Shown in pieces: positions 43,180 to 55,843 of a DNA stretch of 64,000 nt. Each line of letters begins with the position of its first letter. Within the stretch, counting starts at the first letter, position 1. This stretch comes from Polynucleobacter sp. 73C-SIWE. GTDB taxonomy: Bacteria > Pseudomonadota > Gammaproteobacteria > Burkholderiales > Burkholderiaceae. A model generated the notes under the pieces. It saw nothing but the letters and a program-made list of their open reading frames with translations. It was not told where the DNA came from and searched no databases. Location of the stretch: positions 496,001-560,000 of the forward strand of contig NZ_JACVOK010000001.1 in assembly GCF_018882465.1 (NCBI RefSeq). Reading direction: 5' to 3'. The translations under genes were made by a program, and so were the position numbers.

Positions 43180-43199
43180 GACCACTAATGGTCAAACCC
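43174..43199 (-). other. Hairpin B between rplL and rpoB
   Basis: GGGTTTGACC (43174-43183) and GGTCAAACCC (43190-43199) form a perfect 10-bp stem around ACTAAT. It is transcribed before hairpin A and overlaps it. In E. coli this place holds an attenuator and an RNase III site. Confidence 0.8.
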
Positions 43200-43244
43200 A
43201 ATGTAGCTAACGCCCCTTTTTGGGAAGCGCTAGCAAAGTTTGTA

Positions 43245-43622
43245 TTACTTGAGTTCTGCTTTAGCGCCAGCTTCTTCAAGCTTCTTCTTGGCTTCTTCAG
43301 CAGTTTTCTTGTCAACAGCTTCTTTGATTGGCTTCGGTGCACCGTCAACCAAGTCCTTAGCTTCTTTCAAGCCAAGACCAGTAATTTCGCGAACTGCCTT
43401 AATTACTGATACCTTGTTTGCGCCAGCTTCGAGCAAGTTAACAGTGAATTCTGTCTGCTCTTCAGCAGCAGCACCGCCACCGCCTGCTCCAGCAGGACCA
43501 GCAACAGCCATCGCCGCAGCTGAAACGCCAAACTTCTCTTCGAACGCTTTAACCAAGTCGTTCAAATCCATAACGGACATGCTACCTACTGCATCAATGA
43601 TTTCTTCTTTAGTAATCGCCAT
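43245..43622 (-). CDS. rplL: 50S ribosomal protein L7/L12
   Basis: bL12, 125 residues, stalk protein that recruits elongation factors. N-terminal dimer domain, hinge [18 protein letters not shown] (about 34-51), C-terminal domain with [20 protein letters not shown]. Multiple copies bind to L10. Confidence 0.98.
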   Translation of the reverse strand: MAITKEEIIDAVGSMSVMDLNDLVKAFEEKFGVSAAAMAVAGPAGAGGGGAAAEEQTEFTVNLLEAGANKVSVIKAVREITGLGLKEAKDLVDGAPKPIKEAVDKKTAEEAKKKLEEAGAKAELK

Positions 43623-43658
43623 TTTTAGCTCCTAATACTTAAATAGTTAATCTGTCGC

Positions 43659-44297
43659 TTATTCAGCGGCAGGGGTTTCGTTTGCTTCTGTTCCAGCTTC
43701 TGGGGCTGCGGCTGCAGGCTCAGCGGCTGCTTCAGGAGCTGCGGCTTCAGCAACGACTGCTGCTGGGGCTGCTGCTTCTGCTACAGGTGCTGCTACCGGA
43801 GCGGGTGCTCCAGCTGCCTTTTGTGCTGCTACTGCGCCCAATACGCGAGCCATCGCAGATACCGGCGCCAACATCACACCTAGCAACTGAGACAACAACT
43901 CGTCGCGGCTTGGAATAGTTGCGAGCGCTTTTACGCCTGCAACGTCTAACAACTTGCCGTTATATAAGCCAGCTTTAATGACTAGCAAATCTTGAGTCTT
44001 AGCAAAGCCCTGCAATACTTTTGCCGAAGCAATCGGATCAGCAGAGATGCCGTAAATCAAGGGGCCAACCATCGAATCAGCAAGAGGCTCAAACTGTGTG
44101 CCTTGTGCAGCACGGCGTGCCAATGTGTTCTTCAAAACGCGAAGATATACACCTTGGTCACGTGCGCTAGCACGTAGCTTTGTCAACTGCTCTACTGGAA
44201 TACCACGGTATTCAGCGAGCACGACAGTTTGGGCTCCAGCCAATTGAGCGCCGACATCAGCAACAATCGCTTTTTTGTCTTGTACATTCAAAGGCAC
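43659..44297 (-). CDS. rplJ: 50S ribosomal protein L10 with alanine-rich tail
   Basis: uL10, 212 residues; the usual length is about 165-175. The folded part (1-160) has [19 protein letters not shown] and [18 protein letters not shown]. The helix that binds L12 dimers is around 135-160. A tail of some 45 residues rich in Ala, Pro and Glu follows. L10-L12 represses its own operon in E. coli by binding the leader. Confidence 0.96.
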   Translation of the reverse strand: MPLNVQDKKAIVADVGAQLAGAQTVVLAEYRGIPVEQLTKLRASARDQGVYLRVLKNTLARRAAQGTQFEPLADSMVGPLIYGISADPIASAKVLQGFAKTQDLLVIKAGLYNGKLLDVAGVKALATIPSRDELLSQLLGVMLAPVSAMARVLGAVAAQKAAGAPAPVAAPVAEAAAPAAVVAEAAAPEAAAEPAAAAPEAGTEANETPAAE

Positions 44298-44315
44298 GGT
44301 TTAACTCCATAAAAA

Positions 44316-44333
44316 CCAACTGTTTCCAGTTGG
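44316..44333 (-). other. GAAA-tetraloop hairpin just ahead of rplJ
   Basis: On the reverse strand CCAACTG-GAAA-CAGTTGG forms a perfect 7-bp stem with a GNRA tetraloop, followed by TTTTTATGGAG, where GGAG is the rplJ ribosome-binding site. It may be part of the L10 leader or act as an attenuator. Confidence 0.65.
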
Positions 44334-44477
44334 GGTTACACACCAGCGTCTGATCATTTGTTCACAAAGACTCTTGTGAAAATCTTTTCAGGGTCGCCAT
44401 CTGCGCTGGCTATTACTTTCGTAACGATTAAGAATTAACTCTTTACAAGCAACTAACTCACCAACGGTCTTTGATGT

Positions 44478-44506
44478 TCGACTCCCACTCAAAGAGCAGG
44501 AGTCGA
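44478..44506 (-). other. Long hairpin in the rplA-rplJ gap
   Basis: TCGACTCC (44478-44485) and GGAGTCGA (44499-44506) pair fully; inside, CTC and GAG pair around AAA with symmetrical CA bulges. It lies in the 237-base leader where L10 control is expected. Confidence 0.65.
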
Positions 44507-44534
44507 CCCAAAGTTCTTTTTTGTTACAAGCTAC

Positions 44535-45236
44535 TTATTGAGCTGCCTGTAACGATGCTTGGTCTACACGTACGCCTGCACCCATGGTGCTGCTTACGGC
44601 AACCTTCTTTAAGTAAATTCCCTTAGATGCAGGTGGCTTTGCTTTATTCAAAGCCTCGAGCAATGCGAGCAAGTTTGACTTCAATGCAGTCGGCTCGAAT
44701 GAACGACGACCAATGCTTGCGTGCACGATACCGGCCTTGTCCACACGGAACTGAACTTGACCAGCTTTTGCATTCTTCACTGCGGTAGCAACGTCAGGAG
44801 TCACAGTTCCGACTTTTGGATTCGGCATCAAGCCACGTGGGCCCAATACTTGACCTAAAGTACCAACAATTTTCATTGTGTCTGGAGATGCGATCAAAAC
44901 GTCGAAATCAATTTTGCCGCCTTTAATTTGCTCAGCAAGATCTTCCATGCCAACGATTTCTGCACCAGCAGCTTTAGCTTGTTCAGCTTTTTCGCCTTGT
45001 GCAAAAACAGCAACACGAACATGCTTACCTGTACCAGCTGGGAGCACTACTGCGCCACGCACAACTTGGTCAGATTTCTTAGCATCAATACCCAACTGAA
45101 CAGCAACGTCAATAGACTCATCAAACTTAGCAGTTGCGCACTCTTTAACGAGGCTCAATGCATCTTCTAATGAATAGAACCTGTTGCGATCAACCTTAGA
45201 TTGAATTGCTTTAACGCGTTTAGATAATTTAGTCAT
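44535..45236 (-). CDS. rplA: 50S ribosomal protein L1
   Basis: uL1, 233 residues, mobile stalk at the E site; in E. coli represses rplKA by binding the m[25 protein letters not shown] and [22 protein letters not shown] (residues 112-133), [16 protein letters not shown] are diagnostic. Two bases after rplK. Confidence 0.98.
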   Translation of the reverse strand: MTKLSKRVKAIQSKVDRNRFYSLEDALSLVKECATAKFDESIDVAVQLGIDAKKSDQVVRGAVVLPAGTGKHVRVAVFAQGEKAEQAKAAGAEIVGMEDLAEQIKGGKIDFDVLIASPDTMKIVGTLGQVLGPRGLMPNPKVGTVTPDVATAVKNAKAGQVQFRVDKAGIVHASIGRRSFEPTALKSNLLALLEALNKAKPPASKGIYLKKVAVSSTMGAGVRVDQASLQAAQ

Positions 45237-45238
45237 GA

Positions 45239-45670
45239 TTAGAGACCTTCCACAGTGATGCCCATGGAACGGGCGCTACCAGCGATTGTTCTAACAGCTG
45301 CGTCCATATCGGCTGCTGTCAAATCTGGCATTTTTGCTTTAGCGATTTCTTCCGCTTGAGCACGTGTAATTTTTCCTACCTTATCGGTATGAGGACGTGG
45401 TGATCCTTTTTCGATCTTTGCAGCCTTCTTAATCATGATGGTTGCTGGAGGAGTCTTCATGATGAATGTGAAGCTCTTATCAGCGAACGCTGTAATCACG
45501 ACTGGAATTGGCAGGCCAGGTTCCATGCTCTGAGTTTGAGCATTAAACGCCTTACAGAATTCCATGATGTTAAGACCGCGCTGACCCAATGCTGGGCCTA
45601 CGGGTGGTGATGGATTTGCTTTACCTGCAGGGATCTGCAGTTTGATAAAGCCAATAATCTTCTTTGCCAT
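45239..45670 (-). CDS. rplK: 50S ribosomal protein L11
   Basis: uL11, 143 residues, GTPase-associated centre and RelA activation. [21 protein letters not shown] and [15 protein letters not shown] at the N-terminal domain, and [16 protein letters not shown] at the end. Confidence 0.98.
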   Translation of the reverse strand: MAKKIIGFIKLQIPAGKANPSPPVGPALGQRGLNIMEFCKAFNAQTQSMEPGLPIPVVITAFADKSFTFIMKTPPATIMIKKAAKIEKGSPRPHTDKVGKITRAQAEEIAKAKMPDLTAADMDAAVRTIAGSARSMGITVEGL

Positions 45671-45794
45671 GTGTGCTCCTTAAAGCGCGCCTAACCTCAT
45701 TAGGAAAGACCGCCGTTGAGTAAACGCTTCGCTAGTTTTTGGCTTTCTAGCTCCGCTCCTCGGTTATTGCTAACCACTTAAACTACTGCACTGC

Positions 45795-45818
45795 AAAACA
45801 GGACTAAGCCCTTGTTTT
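45795..45818 (-). terminator. Terminator-like hairpin overlapping the nusG stop codon
   Basis: On the reverse strand AAAACA(A)GG pairs with CCTGTTTT, one bulged base, loop GCTTAGT, with a T-run inside the second arm. It lies where secE-nusG and rplK transcripts are separated in E. coli. Confidence 0.45.
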
Positions 45819-46390
45819 TACATCTTTTCTACCTGACCGAACTCCAGCTCAACTGGGGTACCGCGGCCAAATATTGTAACAGAAACGCGTAATCTTGACT
45901 TCTCATAGTTCACTTCCTCAACGTTTCCGTTGAAGTCTGTAAACGGACCTTCTTTAACGCGGACCATCTCACCCACCTCAAATAGGGTCTTAGGCTTAGG
46001 TTTATCCACCCCAGCCTGCATTTGATCCATGATTTTGGTAACTTCTGCGGTAGAAATCGGGCTTGGTCGGTTGCGAACACCGCCTACGAAACCGGTCACT
46101 TTTGGGGTATTTTTCACCAAATGCCAGCTCTCATCGGTCATTTCCATCTCAATCAGGACATATCCTGGGAAGAAACGACGCTCTGTTACTGATTTTGTGC
46201 CGGATTTGATCTCCACAACCTCTTCGGAAGGGACCAAAATACGGCCAAATTTCTCGGGCATGCCAGAACGTGCAATACGCTCTTCAAGGCCCTTTTTGAC
46301 GCTCTTTTCCATACCGGAATAGGCGTGAATAACGTACCAGCGCATATTGCCAGTAGCTTGTGGATTTGCGGCTACTTCAGAATCAATCAT
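45818..46390 (-). CDS. nusG: Transcription termination/antitermination factor NusG
   Basis: 190 residues. NGN domain (about 16-125) with [22 protein letters not shown] and [12 protein letters not shown], and C-terminal KOW domain with [22 protein letters not shown]. It binds polymerase and couples to Rho or to S10. Seven bases after secE. Confidence 0.97.
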   Translation of the reverse strand: MIDSEVAANPQATGNMRWYVIHAYSGMEKSVKKGLEERIARSGMPEKFGRILVPSEEVVEIKSGTKSVTERRFFPGYVLIEMEMTDESWHLVKNTPKVTGFVGGVRNRPSPISTAEVTKIMDQMQAGVDKPKPKTLFEVGEMVRVKEGPFTDFNGNVEEVNYEKSRLRVSVTIFGRGTPVELEFGQVEKM

Positions 46391-46397
46391 TTTTTAC

Positions 46398-46775
46398 TCA
46401 CTTCCAGCCTAAAAAGACTGAAAAAACTAGCCATTCAATCAATTTGTCTGCAATCCATAAAAACAGGGACATGATCACAACAAAGCCAAATACGACTAGA
46501 GTCATTTGGGTGGTCTCTTTACGAGTCGGCCAAACAACCTTTTTTACTTCATACCAAGAATCTTTCGCATAGGCGATAAAGCGACGCCCATCCGGTGAAA
46601 TTGCCACAATCAAAACTGCAGCAGCAATGCCTCCAAACAAAACACCCAAGCGCACCCATAAAGATTGATCGATGAGCGTGTAGTAAAGAACTAACGCAGC
46701 AACAACGATTAAAGCAGCGAGTCCTGAGACCCAGCTGCTCTTTTCTTCAGATTGACTTACAGTTTGTTGAGACAT
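46398..46775 (-). CDS. secE: Preprotein translocase subunit SecE
   Basis: 125 residues with three membrane segments (about 14-34, 40-60, 93-115), the enterobacterial/betaproteobacterial form. The essential amphipathic and third segments contain AYAKDSWYEVKKVVWPTRKETTQMTL. Follows tRNA-Trp by 20 bases on the reverse strand. Confidence 0.97.
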   Translation of the reverse strand: MSQQTVSQSEEKSSWVSGLAALIVVAALVLYYTLIDQSLWVRLGVLFGGIAAAVLIVAISPDGRRFIAYAKDSWYEVKKVVWPTRKETTQMTLVVFGFVVIMSLFLWIADKLIEWLVFSVFLGWK

Positions 46776-46795
46776 ATTACTTTCAGTTCAAATCG

Positions 46796-46871
46796 TGGCA
46801 GGGGCGGAGGGCATCGAACCCCCAACCTTTGGTTTTGGAGACCAACGCTCTGCCAATTGAGCTACACCCCT
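46796..46871 (-). tRNA. tRNA-Trp (CCA)
   Basis: Full cloverleaf of 76 bases with encoded CCA. Acceptor AGGGGTG/CGCCCCT, T-arm GGTTCGATGCC, anticodon loop CTCCAAA gives CCA for tryptophan. Between tuf and secE, as in E. coli-type thrU-tufB-secE regions. Confidence 0.97.
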
Positions 46872-46886
46872 TTATTAAAAAACTAC

Positions 46887-48077
46887 TTAAGCCAAAATCT
46901 TTGCAACCACGCCGGCGCCAACAGTACGGCCACCTTCACGGATCGCAAAACGTAAACCTTCTTCCATCGCGATTGGCGCGATGAGTTTGACGGTAATCGT
47001 GACGTTATCACCAGGCATCACCATTTCTTTGTCTTTTGGCAACTCAATAGAACCGGTTACGTCCGTTGTGCGGAAGTAAAACTGGGGACGATAGTTGTTA
47101 AAGAATGGAGTATGACGACCACCTTCATCTTTACCCAAGATGTAAACCTCGGCTGTAAAGTGGGTATGTGGGGTGATGGAGCCTGGCTTAGCCAATACTT
47201 GGCCGCGCTCAACTTCTTCACGTTTTGTACCGCGTAACAAGATACCAACGTTATCGCCTGCTTGACCTTGGTCGAGCAATTTGCGGAACATTTCAACACC
47301 AGTACAAGTAGTTTTCAATGTTGGCTTGATACCGATAATTTCGATCTCTTCACCAACCTTAACGATACCGCGCTCGATACGGCCTGTTACTACAGTACCG
47401 CGACCAGAGATGGAGAACACATCTTCTACTGGCATCAAGAACGCACCATCAATAGCGCGCTCTGGAGTTGGGATGTAAGTGTCTAATGCTTCGGCCAATT
47501 TCATGATGGCTTCTTTGCCCAATGGGCCTTCGTCGCCTTCCAAAGCTAACTTAGCAGAACCTTGGATGATTGGTGTGTCATCGCCTGGGAAGTCATACTT
47601 AGATAGAAGCTCACGCACTTCCATTTCAACTAACTCGAGCAATTCAGCATCATCAACCATGTCGCACTTGTTCAAGAAAACGACGATGTAAGGAACACCT
47701 ACTTGGCGTGCCAAGAGGATGTGCTCACGGGTTTGTGGCATTGGGCCGTCAGCTGCAGAGCAAACCAAAATAGCGCCGTCCATCTGAGCAGCACCAGTAA
47801 TCATGTTCTTCACGTAGTCAGCATGTCCTGGGCAATCTACGTGAGCATAGTGACGATTGGCTGTCTCATACTCAACGTGCGCTGTATTAATCGTAATACC
47901 GCGGGCTTTTTCTTCTGGAGCAGCATCGATCTGATCGTATGCTTTTGCTTCGCCACCGAATGCTTTTGAGAGCACGGTTGCAATTGCTGCTGTCAATGTC
48001 GTTTTACCGTGGTCAACGTGACCGATGGTGCCTACGTTTACGTGCGGTTTTGTCCGCTCGAATTTTTCTTTTGCCAT
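46887..48077 (-). CDS. tuf: Elongation factor Tu (copy in the tRNA-secE operon)
   Basis: Second EF-Tu gene, 396 residues, same protein as 30096-31286. It lies behind tRNA-Tyr, -Gly and -Thr, the tufB place, and ahead of tRNA-Trp and secE. Flanking sequence diverges within about a dozen bases on either side, which points to gene conversion limited to the coding part. Confidence 0.98.
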   Translation of the reverse strand: MAKEKFERTKPHVNVGTIGHVDHGKTTLTAAIATVLSKAFGGEAKAYDQIDAAPEEKARGITINTAHVEYETANRHYAHVDCPGHADYVKNMITGAAQMDGAILVCSAADGPMPQTREHILLARQVGVPYIVVFLNKCDMVDDAELLELVEMEVRELLSKYDFPGDDTPIIQGSAKLALEGDEGPLGKEAIMKLAEALDTYIPTPERAIDGAFLMPVEDVFSISGRGTVVTGRIERGIVKVGEEIEIIGIKPTLKTTCTGVEMFRKLLDQGQAGDNVGILLRGTKREEVERGQVLAKPGSITPHTHFTAEVYILGKDEGGRHTPFFNNYRPQFYFRTTDVTGSIELPKDKEMVMPGDNVTITVKLIAPIAMEEGLRFAIREGGRTVGAGVVAKILA

Positions 48078-48141
48078 TTTTATCTGCCTTTAGTTAACTC
48101 TTAAACCAAACACGAAATACACAATTAATAAAACGAAACCT

Positions 48142-48216
<75 letters not shown>

Positions 48217-48236
48217 CAATCTTTTGCTACAAATTC

Positions 48237-48310
48237 TGGAGCGGGATAAGAGAATCGAACTCTTGACCGAAGATTGGAAATCTGCTGTTTTACCATTAAA
48301 CTAATCCCGC
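48237..48310 (-). tRNA. tRNA-Gly (TCC)
   Basis: 74 bases with CCA. Acceptor GCGGGAT/ATCCCGC, anticodon loop TTTCCAA gives TCC. Confidence 0.96.
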
Positions 48311-48315
48311 ACATC

Positions 48316-48400
48316 TGGTGGAGGGGGTAGGATTCGAACCTACGTAGGCGTAGCCAACAGATTTACAGTCTGCCTCCTTTAGCCGCTCGGACACCCCTCC
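48316..48400 (-). tRNA. tRNA-Tyr (GTA)
   Basis: 85 bases with CCA and a long variable arm (class II). Acceptor GGAGGGG/CCCCTCC, anticodon loop CTGTAAA gives GTA. First gene of the operon. Confidence 0.97.
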
Positions 48401-48411
48401 GCGAACCCAAT

Positions 48412-48440
48412 ATTCTGACTCCAAACGGAGTTTCTGTCAA
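48412..48440 (-). promoter_or_regulatory. Promoter of the tRNA-tuf-secE-nusG operon
   Basis: TTGACA (48435-48440) and CAGAAT (48412-48417) are 17 bases apart on the reverse strand. The expected start point is about five bases before tRNA-Tyr. Confidence 0.75.
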
Positions 48441-48468
48441 TCTCTCTAATCGCTTTGCACAAGTAAAA

Positions 48469-48496
48469 ACGCCCAGACCTAAAAGGGTCTGGGCGT
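48469..48496 (-). terminator. Terminator of the rRNA operon
   Basis: ACGCCCAGACC (48469-48479) and GGTCTGGGCGT (48486-48496) form a perfect 11-bp stem, with TTTTT after it on the reverse strand, eight bases past the 5S gene. Confidence 0.93.
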
Positions 48497-48504
48497 CGCA
48501 TTGG

Positions 48505-48620
48505 TGCCCGGCAGTTACCTACTTTCACACGGGTAATCCGCACTATCATCGGCGTAGAATCGTTTCACTGTCCTGTTCGGGATGGGAAGGAGTGGTTCCA
48601 ATTCGCTATGGTCACCGGGC
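48505..48620 (-). rRNA. rrf: 5S ribosomal RNA
   Basis: About 116 bases. The ends GCCCGGTGACC and TGCCGGGC pair, and the conserved CCCATCCCGAACAG block is present. Exact ends are estimated. Last gene of the rRNA operon. Confidence 0.95.
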
Positions 48621-48708
48621 GTAGAGGGTCGAGTTGCTGATAAATCAACAACTCTATTTGAGTAAGCATGTAATAAGGATGCAGATTAAATCTGGCAAAC
48701 ATCCAACA

Positions 48709-48727
48709 CAATAGTGCTGGTTATAGG

Positions 48728-48733
<6 letters not shown>
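48709..48733 (-). other. 23S processing stem, 3' arm
   Basis: 25 bases complementary to 51592-51616 with one mismatch. Together they bring the 23S ends together, the typical RNase III substrate. Confidence 0.8.
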
Positions 48734-51591
<2,858 letters not shown>

Positions 51592-51598
<7 letters not shown>

Positions 51599-51616
51599 CT
51601 ATAACGAGCACTATTG
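51592..51616 (-). other. 23S processing stem, 5' arm
   Basis: Partner of 48709-48733, matching 24 of 25 positions. It includes the first bases of mature 23S rRNA. Confidence 0.8.
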
Positions 51617-51796
51617 CTAGTAACCGTTACAGGTTTTACTTCTACTTCTGACATGTTTGCCGTAATCCAAACTGTAAGTACTTTGTTAAGAACTTGGTAA
51701 AACTCGTTTGTATTACTGATTGATGATTCAATCTTTACCCTTATTACATTGTCAAATGTCCTCTCAAAGAAACATTTGACACTTTGCTTACTCAAA

Positions 51797-51809
51797 TTTT
51801 TAAAGAACA
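51797..51809 (-). promoter_or_regulatory. boxA-like antitermination site before 23S
   Basis: Reverse strand TGTTCTTTAAAAA, close to the boxA core TGCTCTTTA. NusB-NusE (S10, encoded here) would bind the RNA. Confidence 0.65.
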
Positions 51810-51866
51810 GCCATAAATGGCAAAACTAAACGATTAAGTGTTCGCTTAGTTTTGACATTTAGATGT

Positions 51867-51942
51867 TGGTGGAGGATGACGGGATCGAACCGACGACCCC
51901 CTGCTTGCAAAGCAGGTGCTCTCCCAGCTGAGCTAATCCCCC
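51867..51942 (-). tRNA. tRNA-Ala (TGC)
   Basis: 76 bases with CCA, anticodon loop TTTGCAA gives TGC. Located in the 16S-23S spacer. Confidence 0.97.
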
Positions 51943-51972
51943 AACGTCCACTAAGTCCATATCAACGCTGAT

Positions 51973-52049
51973 TGGTGGGTCTGGTAGGACTTGAACCTAC
52001 GACCCCTGCGTTATCAACACAGTGCTCTAACCAGCTGAGCTACAGACCC
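51973..52049 (-). tRNA. tRNA-Ile (GAT)
   Basis: 77 bases with CCA, anticodon loop TTGATAA gives GAT. First spacer tRNA after 16S; the Ile-Ala order is usual for proteobacteria. Confidence 0.97.
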
Positions 52050-52061
52050 GTGGCTTTTATT

Positions 52062-52088
52062 GTCAACCGATAAGTGTGGGCACTATAG
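52062..52088 (-). other. 16S processing stem, 3' arm
   Basis: Complementary to 53768-53792 over about 24 bases with one mismatch and one G-U pair; lies between 16S and tRNA-Ile. Confidence 0.75.
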
Positions 52089-52105
52089 CTCCAGCATCTT
52101 TTCTC

Positions 52106-53641
<1,536 letters not shown>

Positions 53642-53767
53642 AATTCCTGTGATCCTTGCGGATCGTCGCACTCATTCAAGAAATTGACTTGGTAATAAAA
53701 CCAAATCTTTTTACTGTCTATGAGTACTATTTGTTTACATCTGTCCCGAAGGACTGGATGCTTTCGC

Positions 53768-53792
53768 CTAGTACCCACATTTATCGGTTGAC
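53768..53792 (-). other. 16S processing stem, 5' arm
   Basis: Partner of 52062-52088 in the leader of the rRNA transcript, about 130 bases ahead of 16S. Confidence 0.75.
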
Positions 53793-53795
53793 TAA

Positions 53796-53809
53796 TTTTT
53801 AAAGAGGGC
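53796..53809 (-). promoter_or_regulatory. boxA-like site in the rRNA leader
   Basis: Reverse strand GCCCTCTTTAAAAA, with the CTCTTTA core, about 30 bases after the expected transcript start. Confidence 0.6.
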
Positions 53810-53846
53810 TGAATCGTTTTTCAAAAACATCCAGCGAAGAAGCGAG

Positions 53847-53875
53847 ACTATGACATACCCGAATAGGGTTGTCAA
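53847..53875 (-). promoter_or_regulatory. rRNA operon promoter
   Basis: Perfect TTGACA (53870-53875), 17-base spacer, CATAGT (53847-53852), then a TCTCGC stretch. The region upstream (53880-54000) is strongly A/T-rich, as an UP element would be. The 475 bases between 16S and the GNAT gene hold this promoter, the leader, and otherwise no gene that I can see. Confidence 0.85.
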
Positions 53876-54116
53876 CACCTTTCGCAGTCTTTTTCCTAAA
53901 AAAGGGCTCTTTTTTTCCTACTTTAAAAATAACCCCAATTAAATCAATAGGATAAATTTTTAAAAAAATTTCGGCCTCTTTTCAAAAAGTTCATTTTTTA
54001 TAGAAATTTTTAGGGTTGAGTAAATAGCAAAACCGCCTTTTGATGCTTTTTTGCACATCGGCAATAAATTAGGGAAAACCCTGAAATTTTCTGACTTTTC
54101 TGCTAAAATTGTTGCT

Positions 54117-54773
54117 ATGCACAATAAATTAGCGAGTAAACACTTACCCGGTAAGCCTCATATGGCAGGGCAAGCTGTCCCTGTTAGGGAGCTGCATGCT
54201 GGGCACAGGGAAGAGATACTTCAGCACTTATTGGGGCTGGATGATGAGGATCGTCGTCTACGGTTTGGCACCCAAACCCCAAATGAGGTGATAGAGCACT
54301 ACGTAAAGCATCTAGACTTCAATAAAGACACAATTTTTGGCATCTTTGACTTGAATTTAACCCTTGTAGGAATGGCTCACTTGGCTTATTTGCCAGAGAT
54401 CAAGGGCCAAGCTCGTGCTGCCGAATTTGGCGTCTCCGTATTGCCAGAAGGGCGCGCGCAGGGCTTTGGCACGGCGTTGCTGCAACGCTCTGCCGTGCAT
54501 TCACGCAATACTCGCATTGAAACCTTATACGTTCACTGTTTATCTAATAACAAAGCAATGATGCATTTGGCACAAAAGGCCGGCATGAGCGTGGAATATG
54601 CTTATGGCGATGCGGATGCTTACCTGAAATTACTGCCAGCTAGCCCTGCAACGATTGTTGAAGAAGCAGCTAATGAGCAATGGGCCGATATGGATTACGC
54701 CTTGAAAGAAAACCTAAAAAGATCCAATCAAGCATGGTGGTGGTTCTTAGGCAGACCCGGACTTGCGCCTTAA
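54117..54773 (+). CDS. GNAT family N-acetyltransferase
   Basis: 218 residues from ATG 54117; an ATG at 54162 (MAGQAVPVREL) with GGTAAG six bases ahead is an alternative. The GNAT fold is seen in LVGMAHLAYL (strand 4), EFGVSVLPEGRAQGFGTALLQRS with the acetyl-CoA loop R-x-x-G-x-G/A type (RAQGFG), and ETLYVHCLSNNKAMMHLAQKAGM. Substrate unknown. It stands alone next to the rRNA promoter, facing away. Confidence 0.85.
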   Translation: MHNKLASKHLPGKPHMAGQAVPVRELHAGHREEILQHLLGLDDEDRRLRFGTQTPNEVIEHYVKHLDFNKDTIFGIFDLNLTLVGMAHLAYLPEIKGQARAAEFGVSVLPEGRAQGFGTALLQRSAVHSRNTRIETLYVHCLSNNKAMMHLAQKAGMSVEYAYGDADAYLKLLPASPATIVEEAANEQWADMDYALKENLKRSNQAWWWFLGRPGLAP

Positions 54774-54776
54774 TTT

Positions 54777-55136
54777 TTAGTTTTGATTTTTATTCGGTGC
54801 GCCGCGCAATATCCAACTCGTTAAGAGTGATAAATCTGCGTCACTTAATTTTGCATTAGCAGGCATGGGCACTACGCCCCATGAGCCAGCCCCGCCTTTG
54901 GCAATTTTATTTTTTAGGAATGCTTGTGCATTTGAGTCGGCTTGATATTTTTGTGCAACCGCTTCGAAACTAGGGCCAACAATTTTTTTATTCACTGCAT
55001 GACAACCTAAACATGCATTTTGTTTTGCAACTCCATACGCTTTTTGGTCTTCACTGCTTGCATGCGCAGACTGAAAATGCAAAGCAAGCAATGCAAATAA
55101 AAAAAATATTTTTATAGCTTTATGCAACGCGTACAT
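54777..55136 (-). CDS. Small periplasmic cytochrome c (class I)
   Basis: 119 residues. Signal peptide 1-26 (ending SAHA), one haem motif CLGCH (about residue 42), methionine ligand likely in VPMPAN. The size fits the cytochrome c551/c8 group of electron carriers. Its stop codon is three bases from the GNAT stop (convergent). Confidence 0.9.
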   Translation of the reverse strand: MYALHKAIKIFFLFALLALHFQSAHASSEDQKAYGVAKQNACLGCHAVNKKIVGPSFEAVAQKYQADSNAQAFLKNKIAKGGAGSWGVVPMPANAKLSDADLSLLTSWILRGAPNKNQN

Positions 55137-55157
55137 CTACAGCTTTTTGTATTCTGA

Positions 55158-55808
55158 TTACTGATATTTTGGCGGACTATCTGGCTGTGATTGTTCAGCC
55201 TTACCTTGCTTCTCTAGGCGCGCTTTTTCCGCATCAGAAATGATGTCAAAATAAACATATACATCTTTCACGCCGTTTGTGTTGCTAGCAATTTTTTTAG
55301 CTAAATCTGCTTCACCTTGTGTCAAGATCCCCATCAAGTAAACACTGCTACCTTCAGCAACAATTGCCATTGAATTTGATGGCAGTTTCTCTGTAAAAAC
55401 CATTTGTGTTTTGATCTTAGACTCTAAATAGGAGTCATTTGCGCGGGCTGTATAGCTGCTGTTGGGGCCAATGATCAGTTCGTTATATACAGTACGCGCA
55501 TTCTTCATGGCCTTCACGTATGCCCCTGCCTCACCCTTGATATCAGCATCTTTTACTTCACCAGTTAAGAGTACCTTCTGATTAAAAGAAGTGACATTAA
55601 TGTGCGCCCTATCTCCAAACTTTTTATCGAGAGCATTATTCGCTTCAAGTTGAATTCCTTTGTCAATTGCTTGCACGCCTGGACTGCGTCGATCGGCCAA
55701 TATAGTTGCGGTTGCAGTGACGCCTCCAACTGCAACAACTGCGCAAGATGACAGTTGAGATACTGTCATTACGGCAACAACAAGCTTAATGAAAAAGAAG
55801 GTTCGCAT
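55158..55808 (-). CDS. dolP: Outer-membrane lipoprotein with two BON domains (DolP/YraP-like)
   Basis: 216 residues. Signal sequence with lipobox LSSC (cysteine about residue 22). BON domain 1 (about 50-120, with INVTSFNQKVLLTGEV) and BON domain 2 (about 125-195, with MAIVAEGSSVYLMGILT). DolP binds anionic phospholipids at the division site and supports envelope integrity in E. coli. Lies 35 bases behind diaA, the yraO-yraP order. Confidence 0.88.
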   Translation of the reverse strand: MRTFFFIKLVVAVMTVSQLSSCAVVAVGGVTATATILADRRSPGVQAIDKGIQLEANNALDKKFGDRAHINVTSFNQKVLLTGEVKDADIKGEAGAYVKAMKNARTVYNELIIGPNSSYTARANDSYLESKIKTQMVFTEKLPSNSMAIVAEGSSVYLMGILTQGEADLAKKIASNTNGVKDVYVYFDIISDAEKARLEKQGKAEQSQPDSPPKYQ

Positions 55809-55843
55809 TGGTATGTTTTCTGAAATGAATTGAACTGAAAAAT

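Noticed and set aside
43240..43918. Forward frames rich in Leu, Ser and Ala opposite rplL and rplJ
   Set aside because: Antisense shadows of alanine-rich codons; no ribosome-binding site and no known family.
53880..54050. A/T-rich stretch as a replication origin or genomic-island edge
   Set aside because: No DnaA-box cluster or integrase is seen, and the stretch sits upstream of the rRNA promoter, where an UP element is the simpler reading.
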